From: Anaerolineales bacterium | Lineage (GTDB): Bacteria; Chloroflexota; Anaerolineae; Anaerolineales; RBG-16-64-43 | Direction: 5' to 3' | Assembly (NCBI GenBank): GCA_016928575.1 | Contig: JAFGKK010000129.1 | Span: 1-58,765 of the forward strand | Length of the DNA: 58,765 bases | Shown: positions 25,216-32,380 of the stretch, piece by piece | How positions within the stretch are numbered: the first letter of the stretch is position 1 | Layout: each line of letters begins with the position of its first letter | Position numbers and translations under genes: made by a program | The notes under the pieces: generated by a model | What the model was told of the DNA's origin: nothing | Databases searched by the model: none | Seen by the model: only the letters and a program-made list of their open reading frames with translations

Positions 25216-25555
25216 AAGCGATCCCGTGAAATCGATCGAGGACCGAAACCTTGAGCGGATCATCACTTCCGCACTCGCCCCGCAGTCGCCGCCGCTCCCC
25301 GACGATTTGGCCGCACAGCTTGCGGCGCGTGCACGTTCCCGCCCGCCGACGCGGGATGATCTGCCGCTCGCGGCGGCGGTTTGTTCCGCGGCCGGCATCC
25401 TGCTTCTGGCCGGCGCGGTCCTGCTTCCCGCGGGGCGGACGGACCTGCGCGCCTGGGTTTTGGTCCTCCCGGCCGCGAACCTTCTGCTGGGGCCGGTGGC
25501 CGCGTTCATCGTCATCCGGAATTTCCAAGGAGGTGTTTCCAATGCCGAAACGTAA
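25208..25555 (+). CDS. small membrane protein, candidate anti-sigma factor
   Basis: 115 aa: about 58 cytoplasmic residues including LERIITSALAPQSPPLPDDLAAQLAARAR cut by linkers, then two membrane helices (about 57-74 and 84-102). No zinc-binding HxxxCxxC anti-sigma motif is seen. The gene overlaps the sigma gene by 8 nt, so control of that sigma factor is the simplest guess, but it rests on position. It also overlaps the next gene. Confidence 0.7.
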   Translation: MAESDPVKSIEDRNLERIITSALAPQSPPLPDDLAAQLAARARSRPPTRDDLPLAAAVCSAAGILLLAGAVLLPAGRTDLRAWVLVLPAANLLLGPVAAFIVIRNFQGGVSNAET

Positions 25556-26276
25556 TTGGATCCTGATTGCGGCCGTGACCGGATTGGCGGCTTTTATCTG
25601 CATGGTGGCCGGGATGTTCCTTGTCGTAGGCGTAAACGCTTCCGGGCGGGATTGGGGGGCGGCGGACGCGCGCCGGCAGGCGGTGGAAAATGCGCTCGAA
25701 GCCATGCTTCCCGACGAAGTGCAGGCGGCGGATTCGGCCGACCTTGCCCGGGCCATGGAGCGGCTTAAGCAGGAAGAATTCATCGTCCGGGTGTGGATGG
25801 TGGATCTGGAGGGCGATGTCAGGCTTTCGCTAAACGGGCCGGCCGGGCCGGAGAGCAACGTCTACGATCTGTCGCAGTACGAGGAGGACCTGATCTTCGC
25901 GGTCGAACCCGGGCAACTGGATCCGCTCACGGAATTGGAACTGCGCCTGGCGATGGCCTTGCGGCGCGAAAGCGAGTTTAACGACGTCTACGGCCACGTA
26001 GTGCGGTCGATCCCCGGACCGGATGGGACGGCGGCGGTTCTGGTCGGGGTCACCTACGAAGCGGTGGATCCGACGCCCAAGACGTTTGATCTTGCACTCG
26101 CCCTCGTCGGCACGGTGGGTTTCTTTTTGTTCTGGCTGGGACTGCCGTTCTGGACCTTCCTCGACGCGCGTTCCCGCGGAGATGGCCGCGCCGCCGTCCT
26201 CTGGGGTCTGTTTGTCCTGGTCGCGAACGCCGCCGGGCTGCTGGCGTATCTGCTGGTTAAGCGCCGCAGTCCGTGA
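25542..26276 (+). CDS. membrane protein with extracytoplasmic domain, third gene of the ECF cluster
   Basis: 244 aa: N-terminal helix (about 6-28), about 135 residues outside the membrane (VWMVDLEGDVRLSLNGP; FAVEPGQLDPLTELELRLAMALRRESEF), then two helices (about 178-198 and 213-236). The ATG at 25542 has AAGGAGG about 9 nt upstream and overlaps the previous gene by 14 nt. It might sense a signal for the sigma/anti-sigma pair. No domain recognised. Confidence 0.7.
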   Translation: MPKRNWILIAAVTGLAAFICMVAGMFLVVGVNASGRDWGAADARRQAVENALEAMLPDEVQAADSADLARAMERLKQEEFIVRVWMVDLEGDVRLSLNGPAGPESNVYDLSQYEEDLIFAVEPGQLDPLTELELRLAMALRRESEFNDVYGHVVRSIPGPDGTAAVLVGVTYEAVDPTPKTFDLALALVGTVGFFLFWLGLPFWTFLDARSRGDGRAAVLWGLFVLVANAAGLLAYLLVKRRSP

Positions 26277-26294
26277 TCCGGACGGCGAAAAGAA

Positions 26295-26326
26295 GGCCGC
26301 GGCGAATCCGCCGCGGCCTGTTTCTT
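26295..26326 (+). terminator. terminator of the ECF cluster
   Basis: A perfect 10-bp stem (GGCCGCGGCG pairing with CGCCGCGGCC) with an AATC loop, then TGTTTCTT. It lies 18 nt after the last gene of the sigma cluster. Confidence 0.85.
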
Positions 26327-26409
26327 GGCCGGGAGTGAAGGTTGGCGTTGCCGGGATTGTCTCCGCGGGCGGGATGATGCGCCGCCGAGGGACTGCTGAA
26401 TCAGCCGGC

Positions 26410-26448
26410 GGAAGAAAATGAACGGCGCGGACGGATTTGTCCGCGCCG
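26410..26448 (-). terminator. candidate terminator of the minus-strand gene pair
   Basis: A 10-bp stem (CGGCGCGGAC with GTCCGCGCCG, 26423-26448); on the minus strand TTCATTTTCTTCC follows. It is about 60 nt beyond the end of the 26508-27005 gene. Confidence 0.55.
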
Positions 26449-26507
26449 AGAACAAACGCATCGTAAGGCGTACCGTCACCGCGGGATGGCGAAGGCTTTC
26501 CCGCGGT

Positions 26508-27005
26508 TCATTTTTGCGTCCCGCTCTTCATCAAGTCTTCCCCCTCGCCGGTGGCGGCGGACTTAACGGCGCTGGCGATCCCGACGCCGCCGCCGACGAC
26601 ACCTGCCAATCCGAAGACGAGTTTAATGATTAGAATGCGGGCTGTGTTCGCCATCAGCACGGCGTTCACAACCTTTTCGGCGTCGAGCGGGGGTTCCAGC
26701 GCAGCAAGAATCGGAAGAAGATCCATACAGGCCGAATAAAAGGAGAAAGCCCCGATCGACAGGAACAGGATGCCGAGCGCCACCAGCAAAGGCATCCTCC
26801 GCTGGTGGACTTCCTTCTGATCCAAGTCGATGACTTGTTCGACGAACCGCTTGGATAAGTTCCAATCCCAGCCGGTGCGGTGGCATATTTGGAAAATGAT
26901 GTCGTTTGGTTTTTTATGGCCGGCCAGGCTGGAAACCACCCACTTGCGCAATTCCGGGTATCGGCTGGCGTCGATGTCCTTGATGTTTATGCTGCCGTTG
27001 TACAT
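26508..27005 (-). CDS. membrane protein of unknown function
   Basis: 165 aa starting MYNGSINIKDIDASRY; GAGAGGTG lies about 4 nt upstream. An N-terminal cytoplasmic region (about 1-68; YPELRKWVVSSLAGHKKPNDIIFQICHRTGW) leads to hydrophobic segments at about 72-92 and 118-148, the last Gly-rich. It lies 8 nt after the stop of the 27014 gene, so they are co-transcribed. The longer frame into the upstream gene is a shadow. No domain recognised. Confidence 0.65.
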   Translation of the reverse strand: MYNGSINIKDIDASRYPELRKWVVSSLAGHKKPNDIIFQICHRTGWDWNLSKRFVEQVIDLDQKEVHQRRMPLLVALGILFLSIGAFSFYSACMDLLPILAALEPPLDAEKVVNAVLMANTARILIIKLVFGLAGVVGGGVGIASAVKSAATGEGEDLMKSGTQK

Positions 27006-27013
27006 CGCACCTC

Positions 27014-27355
27014 TCAATCCCCGGCATCGCGCTCGGTTTCGACCTCTTCCGGATCCAACCGGACCCACAGCATCAGCAGGTGCCCTTCCTGGGTGGACAC
27101 GTAGCGGGCGGCCTGGATCGGCGCTTGGGCGACCCGTCCGTCGGGGGCCCGGAATTCCAGGACGATCGGCTCGCGCTTTTTCCAGGCGTGGTAGCACCGT
27201 TCGACCAGCGCCGGCCCGTTGAACGTCCGCATCCGCGTCAGGGCGGACCGGTACGGGCGCACGCTGTCGCCCAGGCTGGCGGGCCATGCCGCACCCGGAT
27301 CTTCGAACACGGGCGGCGGACCTTCGATGATGGTGATCTTTTGTTGAGCGCTCAT
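27014..27355 (-). CDS. small soluble protein of unknown function
   Basis: 113 aa from MSAQQKITII. It is acidic, with alpha/beta character (AWKKREPIVLEFRAPDGRVAQAP; EGHLLMLWVRLDPEEVETE) and no membrane segment. The exact start is uncertain because no strong Shine-Dalgarno site is visible; upstream Met codons extend it by up to 32 residues. It forms a two-gene unit with the membrane protein downstream. Confidence 0.55.
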   Translation of the reverse strand: MSAQQKITIIEGPPPVFEDPGAAWPASLGDSVRPYRSALTRMRTFNGPALVERCYHAWKKREPIVLEFRAPDGRVAQAPIQAARYVSTQEGHLLMLWVRLDPEEVETERDAGD

Positions 27356-27454
27356 GATTTTATGCGACCTCATAATACCATGGTTGCTGTTCATGGCGGA
27401 TAGAAGCGACCTAAAAAAGCCGATCAGATCGACCACGGCTCCTTCTTCCACTGC

Positions 27455-27460
27455 TATAAT
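27455..27460 (+). promoter_or_regulatory. -10 element upstream of the M24 peptidase gene
   Basis: TATAAT about 70 bp before the gene, in the divergent spacer. The expected -35 position is not close to TTGACA. Confidence 0.35.
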
Positions 27461-27528
27461 TCCTGTCAGGATAACGAGCCGGGAAGCCGTACATAACAGC
27501 TTTTTATCCGGAATATACGCGGAGGCCT

Positions 27529-28866
27529 ATGAAACAAGACCTGGACCGTCTGATGCAGGAACGGGATCTGGATGCCCTGTGGATAACCGGGCCGGCCAAC
27601 CATAATCCTTCGATGGTGTACTTCACCGGAGTGGCCAACATCACCCGCGCCGATCTGATCAAAAAACGCGGGGACCCGCCGGTCCTGTTCCATTACCCGA
27701 TGGAGCGGGAGGAAGCGGCCCGGACCGGCCTGCGCTGCCGGAACCTGGGCGACTTCCGACTCGGGGAAATCTTGAAGGAGGCCGGGGGCGATCCGTCCAA
27801 GGCCGGGGCGATCCGCATGGCCCGGATCTTCCGCGAGTTGGATGTGAGCGGGCGGGTGGCGGTCGGCGGAAACGTCGAGCTTTCCGGAGCGTATGCGCTG
27901 CTGGCGAAGCTCCCCTCGCAAGCGCCGGACATCCGCTTGGTCGGGGAAGGCGGCGATCCGATCCTTCTCCGCGCCCGGGCGACCAAAAGCGCGGAGGAAA
28001 TCGAACGCGTTCGTTCGATCGGGAGGGTCTCCACGGCGGTGATCGCCGAGGCGGCCGAGTTCCTGGCGTCGCACTCGGCGAGGGGAAGCACGCTGGTCGG
28101 CCGCGACGGGGAGCGGCTGACGATCGGCAAGATGAAGGCGTTCATTCGGCTCCGGCTGGCGGAGCGCGGCGCGGAGGCTCCCGAAGGACTCATCTTCGCC
28201 CAGGGGCGGGATGCGGCGATACCGCATTCGACCGGGACCGACGCGGATCCGGTCGAGGCCGGCAAGACGATCGTCTTCGACCTGTTCCCGTGCGAAATGG
28301 GGGGCGGCTACTTCTACGACGTCACCCGCACGTGGTGTCCGGGATTCGCAACCGAGGAGGCGGAGCGGCTGTACGAACAGGTGCGCCAGGCCTATGCCGA
28401 CGCCGAAGGGAAGATTCGCGCGGGCGTGCCGGCCAATCAGGTCCAGCCTGCGGTTTGCGACCTGTTCGAATCGATGGGCCACCCGACCATCCGCACCGAT
28501 CCTCAGACGGAGTGTGGATACGTGCACACCGTCGGCCATGGAGTGGGGTTGGACGTCCACGAATCCCCCTCCTTCCTGTACGCCGAATCCAACCGCGATG
28601 TGGTGGAGAAGGGGGCGGTGTTCACCATCGAGCCGGGCTTGTATTATCCGGAGCGGGAGATGGGCGTGCGGTTGGAGAATACCGTCTGGGTCCGGCCGGA
28701 CGGCGCGGTGGAAGTGGTCGCGCCGTATCCGATGGACCTTGTTCTCCCGTTGCGGAAGGGGCCGAAGGGCCGGGCCGCGGACCGGATCCGGACTCCCGTC
28801 CGCCGCGCGCGCCGGGCGGCGCGGACCGCTTCCGGCAAGCGGAAAACCGGCCGGCGGCCGGGATAG
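27529..28866 (+). CDS. M24-family aminopeptidase (Xaa-Pro dipeptidase-like)
   Basis: 445 aa. A creatinase-type N-terminal domain (about 1-155) precedes the pita-bread metallopeptidase domain. All five metal ligands are visible: Asp251 and Asp264 (FDLFPCEMGGGYFYDV), His337 (TVGHGVGLDVHE), Glu368 (IEPGLYY) and Glu383 (VRLENTVWV). It would remove residues before proline from peptides in the cytoplasm. The C-terminal about 35 residues are extremely basic (RRARRAARTASGKRKTGRR), an unusual addition that might bind nucleic acid. It lies 8 nt before tsaD, so probably in one operon. Confidence 0.93.
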   Translation: MKQDLDRLMQERDLDALWITGPANHNPSMVYFTGVANITRADLIKKRGDPPVLFHYPMEREEAARTGLRCRNLGDFRLGEILKEAGGDPSKAGAIRMARIFRELDVSGRVAVGGNVELSGAYALLAKLPSQAPDIRLVGEGGDPILLRARATKSAEEIERVRSIGRVSTAVIAEAAEFLASHSARGSTLVGRDGERLTIGKMKAFIRLRLAERGAEAPEGLIFAQGRDAAIPHSTGTDADPVEAGKTIVFDLFPCEMGGGYFYDVTRTWCPGFATEEAERLYEQVRQAYADAEGKIRAGVPANQVQPAVCDLFESMGHPTIRTDPQTECGYVHTVGHGVGLDVHESPSFLYAESNRDVVEKGAVFTIEPGLYYPEREMGVRLENTVWVRPDGAVEVVAPYPMDLVLPLRKGPKGRAADRIRTPVRRARRAARTASGKRKTGRRPG

Positions 28867-28874
28867 GCGGAGCG

Positions 28875-29930
28875 ATGAGTCCGTCCAAGGTTCCCATAGC
28901 GGAAGTGCGGATTCTCGGAATTGAAACCTCCTGCGACGACACCGGCGCCGCGGTCGTTGCGGACGGCGTGCGCATCCTCTCCAATGTGCTCCTCTCGCAA
29001 AGTGAACTTCATGCCCGCTACGGCGGAGTGTTTCCGGAGATGGCTTCGCGCAGCCACGTCGAGACGATCGAGCCCGCCGTCCGGCGGGCGCTCGAGGAGG
29101 CTCATCTGACGGTGGGGGAATTGGACGCCGTGGCGGTCACGCGCGGACCGGGTCTGGCTGGATCGCTGGTGGTGGGGGTCAATGCCGCCAAGGGGCTGGC
29201 GCTGGCGGCGGATCTTCCGCTGCTCGGAATTCACCACCTGGAAGCCCACATCCATTCCCTATGGCTGGGGCGCGAGGAGGAAGACCTTTTCCCCGCACTG
29301 TGCCTAATCGTCTCCGGCGGGCATTCCGATCTGTACGTAATGGAGGGGCACGGCCGATACCGCCGATTGGGCGGAACCTTGGACGATGCGGCCGGCGAGG
29401 CGTTCGACAAGGTCGCGCGGCTGCTCGGTCTGCCGTATCCGGGCGGACCGGCGATCGAGGAGGCCGCGCGCGACGGGGATCCGGAATCGATCCGCTTCCC
29501 GCGCGCTTGGCTGGAGGATTCGTGGGATTTTTCCTTCAGCGGATTGAAAACCGCCGTTCTGCGCGAGGTCCGGCGACTTCAGCCCGATATCGCCGCCGGA
29601 GTCGACGCCCCCACGCCGGGATTGCCGGTACCCAATTTGGCGGCGGCATTTCAAGCGGCGGTGGTCGACGTCCTGGCGCAAAAAACCGTCAAGGCCGCGC
29701 GCGAAACCGCGGCGAAGGAAATCCTGGTGGCCGGCGGAGTGTCGGCCAATCAGGCCTTGCGCGGAGCGCTGCAACGAACCGCGCCCTGCCCGGTGCGGGT
29801 ACCGCCGCTGGAACTGTGCACCGACAACGCCGCGATGGTCGCCGCCGCCGGCTACTTCCGGTTCCAAGCCGGACACCGCACCTCGCTCAACGCCGATGTG
29901 GAGCCGGATTGGGAGCTGGTCGAGGCGTAG
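28875..29930 (+). CDS. tsaD: tRNA N6-adenosine threonylcarbamoyltransferase
   Basis: The catalytic subunit that transfers threonylcarbamoyl to A37 of ANN-decoding tRNAs. 351 aa. N-terminal LGIETSCDDTGAAVV (14-28), metal-binding HHLEAH (His121 and His125), SGGHSDLYVM, DDAAGEAFDKVARLLGL, YPGGPAIE, and AGGVSANQALR near the C-terminus are all family blocks. The ATG at 28875 has GGCGGAG 4-5 nt upstream. Partner genes (tsaB, tsaC, tsaE) are not in the window. Confidence 0.97.
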   Translation: MSPSKVPIAEVRILGIETSCDDTGAAVVADGVRILSNVLLSQSELHARYGGVFPEMASRSHVETIEPAVRRALEEAHLTVGELDAVAVTRGPGLAGSLVVGVNAAKGLALAADLPLLGIHHLEAHIHSLWLGREEEDLFPALCLIVSGGHSDLYVMEGHGRYRRLGGTLDDAAGEAFDKVARLLGLPYPGGPAIEEAARDGDPESIRFPRAWLEDSWDFSFSGLKTAVLREVRRLQPDIAAGVDAPTPGLPVPNLAAAFQAAVVDVLAQKTVKAARETAAKEILVAGGVSANQALRGALQRTAPCPVRVPPLELCTDNAAMVAAAGYFRFQAGHRTSLNADVEPDWELVEA

Positions 29931-30255
29931 CGGCTGGCGGACACACCCACCCGGCCTGCCTACGGAGGGAGCTCCGATCGCGCCGTTCGCCCGAATATTC
30001 GATCTAAGATCCGCGCAGGACCCACGTTTTTCCCGCAAGCCGAATACTCCGCTTGCCTTTGATCCGAGTAGGGTTTGGAAAAATGCCGGCGGGCCGAGAC
30101 CCGGCTTTCCCGGGCGACTGCGATCCGGGAAGGGCATATCCGCCCATTCCTTTTTTGTAGCTCCTCAGCCTATCCCTCATCCCATTCTTCTCCCAGCCCA
30201 TCTCTCAAGATAGGTGGCTTCGAATAATTTCGTTTTTTTCCGCTGTTGTCGGGGT
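29931..30255. other. intergenic, nothing recognised
   Basis: No credible gene on either strand. T-rich segments (30224-30240) could terminate tsaD transcription, but no strong stem precedes them. Repeat family B follows. Confidence 0.3.
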
Positions 30256-30323
30256 GGGAAAAGGTGCCCGAACCTGCCCCGGAGCGCCTATCCCGAACAA
30301 GGCGAGGGAAAGCGACGGGAGGG
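30256..30323 (+). repeat. dispersed repeat family B, copy 2 (short)
   Basis: GGGAAAAGGTGCCCGAACC, GGAGCGCC, TCCCGAACAAGGCGAGGGAA and GCGACGGGAGGG occur in the same order as in 14092-14207 but without the tandem expansion. Non-coding. Confidence 0.6.
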
Positions 30324-30473
30324 CGGATGAAGGGCAGGCTGAGGAGATTTATTAATGCGAAGGGAGGAGGGAGCTGATTGCCAATAGCGGATCCAATCGC
30401 AATTGCCGCCCGTTAAATTTTGTTTTATGCTCGCCGGAATTCTTTCCGCCCCGAAGGAGCGGGGGGACGGATA

Positions 30474-30502
30474 TTGACGATTTTACAATCCTCGGTTAGA
30501 AT
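30474..30502 (+). promoter_or_regulatory. promoter of the thiamine operon
   Basis: TTGACG (30474-30479), 17 bp, TAGAAT (30497-30502). Transcription would start about 30509, just before the TPP aptamer. The same -35 and -10 hexamers with the same spacing occur before the DnaJ-like gene. Confidence 0.8.
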
Positions 30503-30512
30503 ACTTCTACAA

Positions 30513-30602
30513 CAACGGGGAGCCCGTATCCGGGCTGAGAGGAAGGCGCCCAACCTTCGACCCGCAGAACCTGCTCCGGGTAATGCCGGCGGAGGGAAAA
30601 CG
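30513..30602 (+). ncRNA. TPP riboswitch (THI element)
   Basis: It matches the THI-box consensus: CGGGGAGCCCG, GGGCTGAGAGGAAG, then GACCCGCAGAACCTGCTCCGGGTAATGCC and GCGGAGGGAAAACG (each read as separate blocks). The CTGAGAG and ACCTG...GGGTAATGCC core binds the pyrimidine and pyrophosphate of TPP. A terminator follows and then thiN and a thiamine ABC transporter, so high TPP should switch the operon off. The 3' segment GCGGAGGG (30589-30596) is exactly complementary to the terminator 5' arm. Confidence 0.96.
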
Positions 30603-30613
30603 TGGCTAACAGT

Positions 30614-30641
30614 CACCCTCCGCAACGGAGGGTGTTTTTTT
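30614..30641 (+). terminator. riboswitch-controlled terminator that also holds the thiN ribosome binding site
   Basis: A 9-bp stem (CACCCTCCG with CGGAGGGTG, loop CAA) is followed by seven T residues. The 3' arm contains GGAGGG (30627-30632), 9 nt before the thiN ATG at 30642. The 5' arm CCCTCCGC (30616-30623) can instead pair with GCGGAGGG of the aptamer. Confidence 0.93.
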
Positions 30642-31307
30642 ATGCCGACGAACCGCGCGGTGATTTTCGCCAATGGAATCCTGCCGAATGTGCCAGCAGC
30701 CCAGCGGCTTTTGCGGGAAGGCGACTTCTGGATCGCCGCCGACGGCGGGTGCCGGCATGCACTGGCTTGCGGCCGCGCTCCGGATGTCCTTGTCGGCGAT
30801 CTTGATTCCATCCCCAATGGAATCCGCCAAACCCTCGATCGCGCCGGAACCGTCGTGAAATCGTTTCCCGCCGAAAAAAATGAAACCGATCTCGAGTTGG
30901 CGATCCGCTTCGCAGTCCGGGAGGGATTTGCCGCCGTGCTGATCCTGGGGGGCTTGGGCGGCAGGACGGATCAAACTTTGGCCAACTTGGCTTTGCTTTT
31001 TGATGCAGAGCTGGCGGGGATCAACATCCGGATCGACGACGGGCGCGAAGAGGCGGTAAGAGTTTGGAAGCGGACGATGTTGCGGGGGGCTCCGGGCGAC
31101 ACCGTCTCCCTGTTGGCGTGGGGCGTCCCTGCGGAGGGTGTGACGACCGAGGGATTGAAATATCCGCTGTCCGGAGAAAGGCTTCTCCCGCATAAAACCC
31201 GCGGAATAAGCAACTGCATGCTGGCGGACGAGGCGGCGGTAACGGTGCAAAAAGGAGCATTGCTATGCATTCACACGCGATCGAACATCAAACCCGCAAG
31301 CATGTAG
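30642..31307 (+). CDS. thiN: thiamine diphosphokinase
   Basis: It converts thiamine to TPP with ATP. 221 aa. Family signatures are ADGGCRH (33-39), VGDLDSIP (51-58) and EKNETDLELA (78-87), with the acidic residues that bind metal and ATP, and GGLGGRTDQTLANL further on. The ATG follows directly after the terminator T-tract. Transported thiamine from ThiBPQ would be its substrate. Its end overlaps thiB by 43 nt. Confidence 0.94.
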   Translation: MPTNRAVIFANGILPNVPAAQRLLREGDFWIAADGGCRHALACGRAPDVLVGDLDSIPNGIRQTLDRAGTVVKSFPAEKNETDLELAIRFAVREGFAAVLILGGLGGRTDQTLANLALLFDAELAGINIRIDDGREEAVRVWKRTMLRGAPGDTVSLLAWGVPAEGVTTEGLKYPLSGERLLPHKTRGISNCMLADEAAVTVQKGALLCIHTRSNIKPASM

Positions 31308-32380
31308 GGTTGGGGCGTTGCTTGCCGGCCGTTCTCGGGACGTCGGTCCTGCCTTTGATCCTTCTGGCCGGATGCGCGGCGCCGGCGGCAGAACCCTCGC
31401 CGCGCGAAACCCGGACGGTCACCCTGATGACCCACGATTCCTTCGCGATCAGCGAAACCGCGTTGCAGGAGTTCGAAGCCGCGACGGGCGCCAAGCTGGC
31501 CGTTCTGGAAAGCGGCGATGCCGGAGCCGCGCTGAACAAGGCGATCCTCACCAAGCAGGCACCGCTGGCGGACGTTTTCTTCGGCGTCGACAATACCTTT
31601 CTCGCCCGCGCCCTGGAGGAAGGGGTTTTCGAAACCTATGCCTCGCCGCGGTTGGATTCAATTCCCGCCGAATACCGGCTGGATCCGGGCAACCGCGCTC
31701 TGCCGGTCGATTACGGAGACGTGTGCATAAATTACGACCGGGATTGGTTCGCCGCGCATTCCCTGGACGTACCCGGATCGCTCGAGGACTTGGCCGAGGA
31801 GGAATACCGGGGCTTGCTGGTGGTCGAGAATCCGTTCACATCCTCGCCTGGATTGGCGTTTCTCCTGGCGACCGTGGCGCATTTCGGGCCGGACGGATTC
31901 GCGGATTATTGGGGATCCTTGAAGTCCAACGGAACCGTGGTCGTCGACGGATGGGAGACCGCGTATTACACGAATTTCAGCGCGTCCTCCGGAAAGGGGT
32001 TTCAGCCGATGGTGGTTTCATACGCCACCAGCCCGGCCTTCGAATTCCTGTACGCCGACCCGCCGCGGGATGAGCCGCCGACCGCCTCCCTGCTCGGCCC
32101 GGAGATGTGCTTCCGCCAGATCGAATTCGCCGGCATCCTGGCCGGGACCGAACAGCGGGACCTCGCGGAAAAATTGGTCGAATTTCTTTTAAGCCGGACC
32201 TTCCAGGAGGATATCCCGCTGCAGATGGCGATGTTCCCGGTGAATCCGGATGCGGTTCTGCCCGAAGCCTTCCTGCGTTTCGCGCCCTTGCCCGCGGAGC
32301 CCGCGGTTCTCGCGCCGGAGGAGATCGCGGCGCACCGGGAGGAATGGATGAATGTATGGAAAGGCGTAATGCTGTCGTAG
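31265..32380 (+). CDS. thiB: thiamine ABC transporter substrate-binding lipoprotein
   Basis: 371 aa. The signal peptide ends at the lipobox LLAGC (about 33-37). The body fits the ThiB/TbpA family: VTLMTHDSFAISETALQEF, GDAGAALNKAILTK, ADVFFGVDNTFLARALEEG, YGDVCINYDR. It binds thiamine or phosphates outside the membrane and hands them to ThiP. GGAG lies 7-8 nt before the ATG and the gene starts inside the 3' end of thiN. Confidence 0.93.
   Translation: MHSHAIEHQTRKHVGLGRCLPAVLGTSVLPLILLAGCAAPAAEPSPRETRTVTLMTHDSFAISETALQEFEAATGAKLAVLESGDAGAALNKAILTKQAPLADVFFGVDNTFLARALEEGVFETYASPRLDSIPAEYRLDPGNRALPVDYGDVCINYDRDWFAAHSLDVPGSLEDLAEEEYRGLLVVENPFTSSPGLAFLLATVAHFGPDGFADYWGSLKSNGTVVVDGWETAYYTNFSASSGKGFQPMVVSYATSPAFEFLYADPPRDEPPTASLLGPEMCFRQIEFAGILAGTEQRDLAEKLVEFLLSRTFQEDIPLQMAMFPVNPDAVLPEAFLRFAPLPAEPAVLAPEEIAAHREEWMNVWKGVMLS

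Noticed and set aside
26277-26507. A small gene between the ECF cluster and the minus-strand pair
   Set aside because: The stretch is taken up by two terminator-like hairpins and has no frame with a ribosome binding site.
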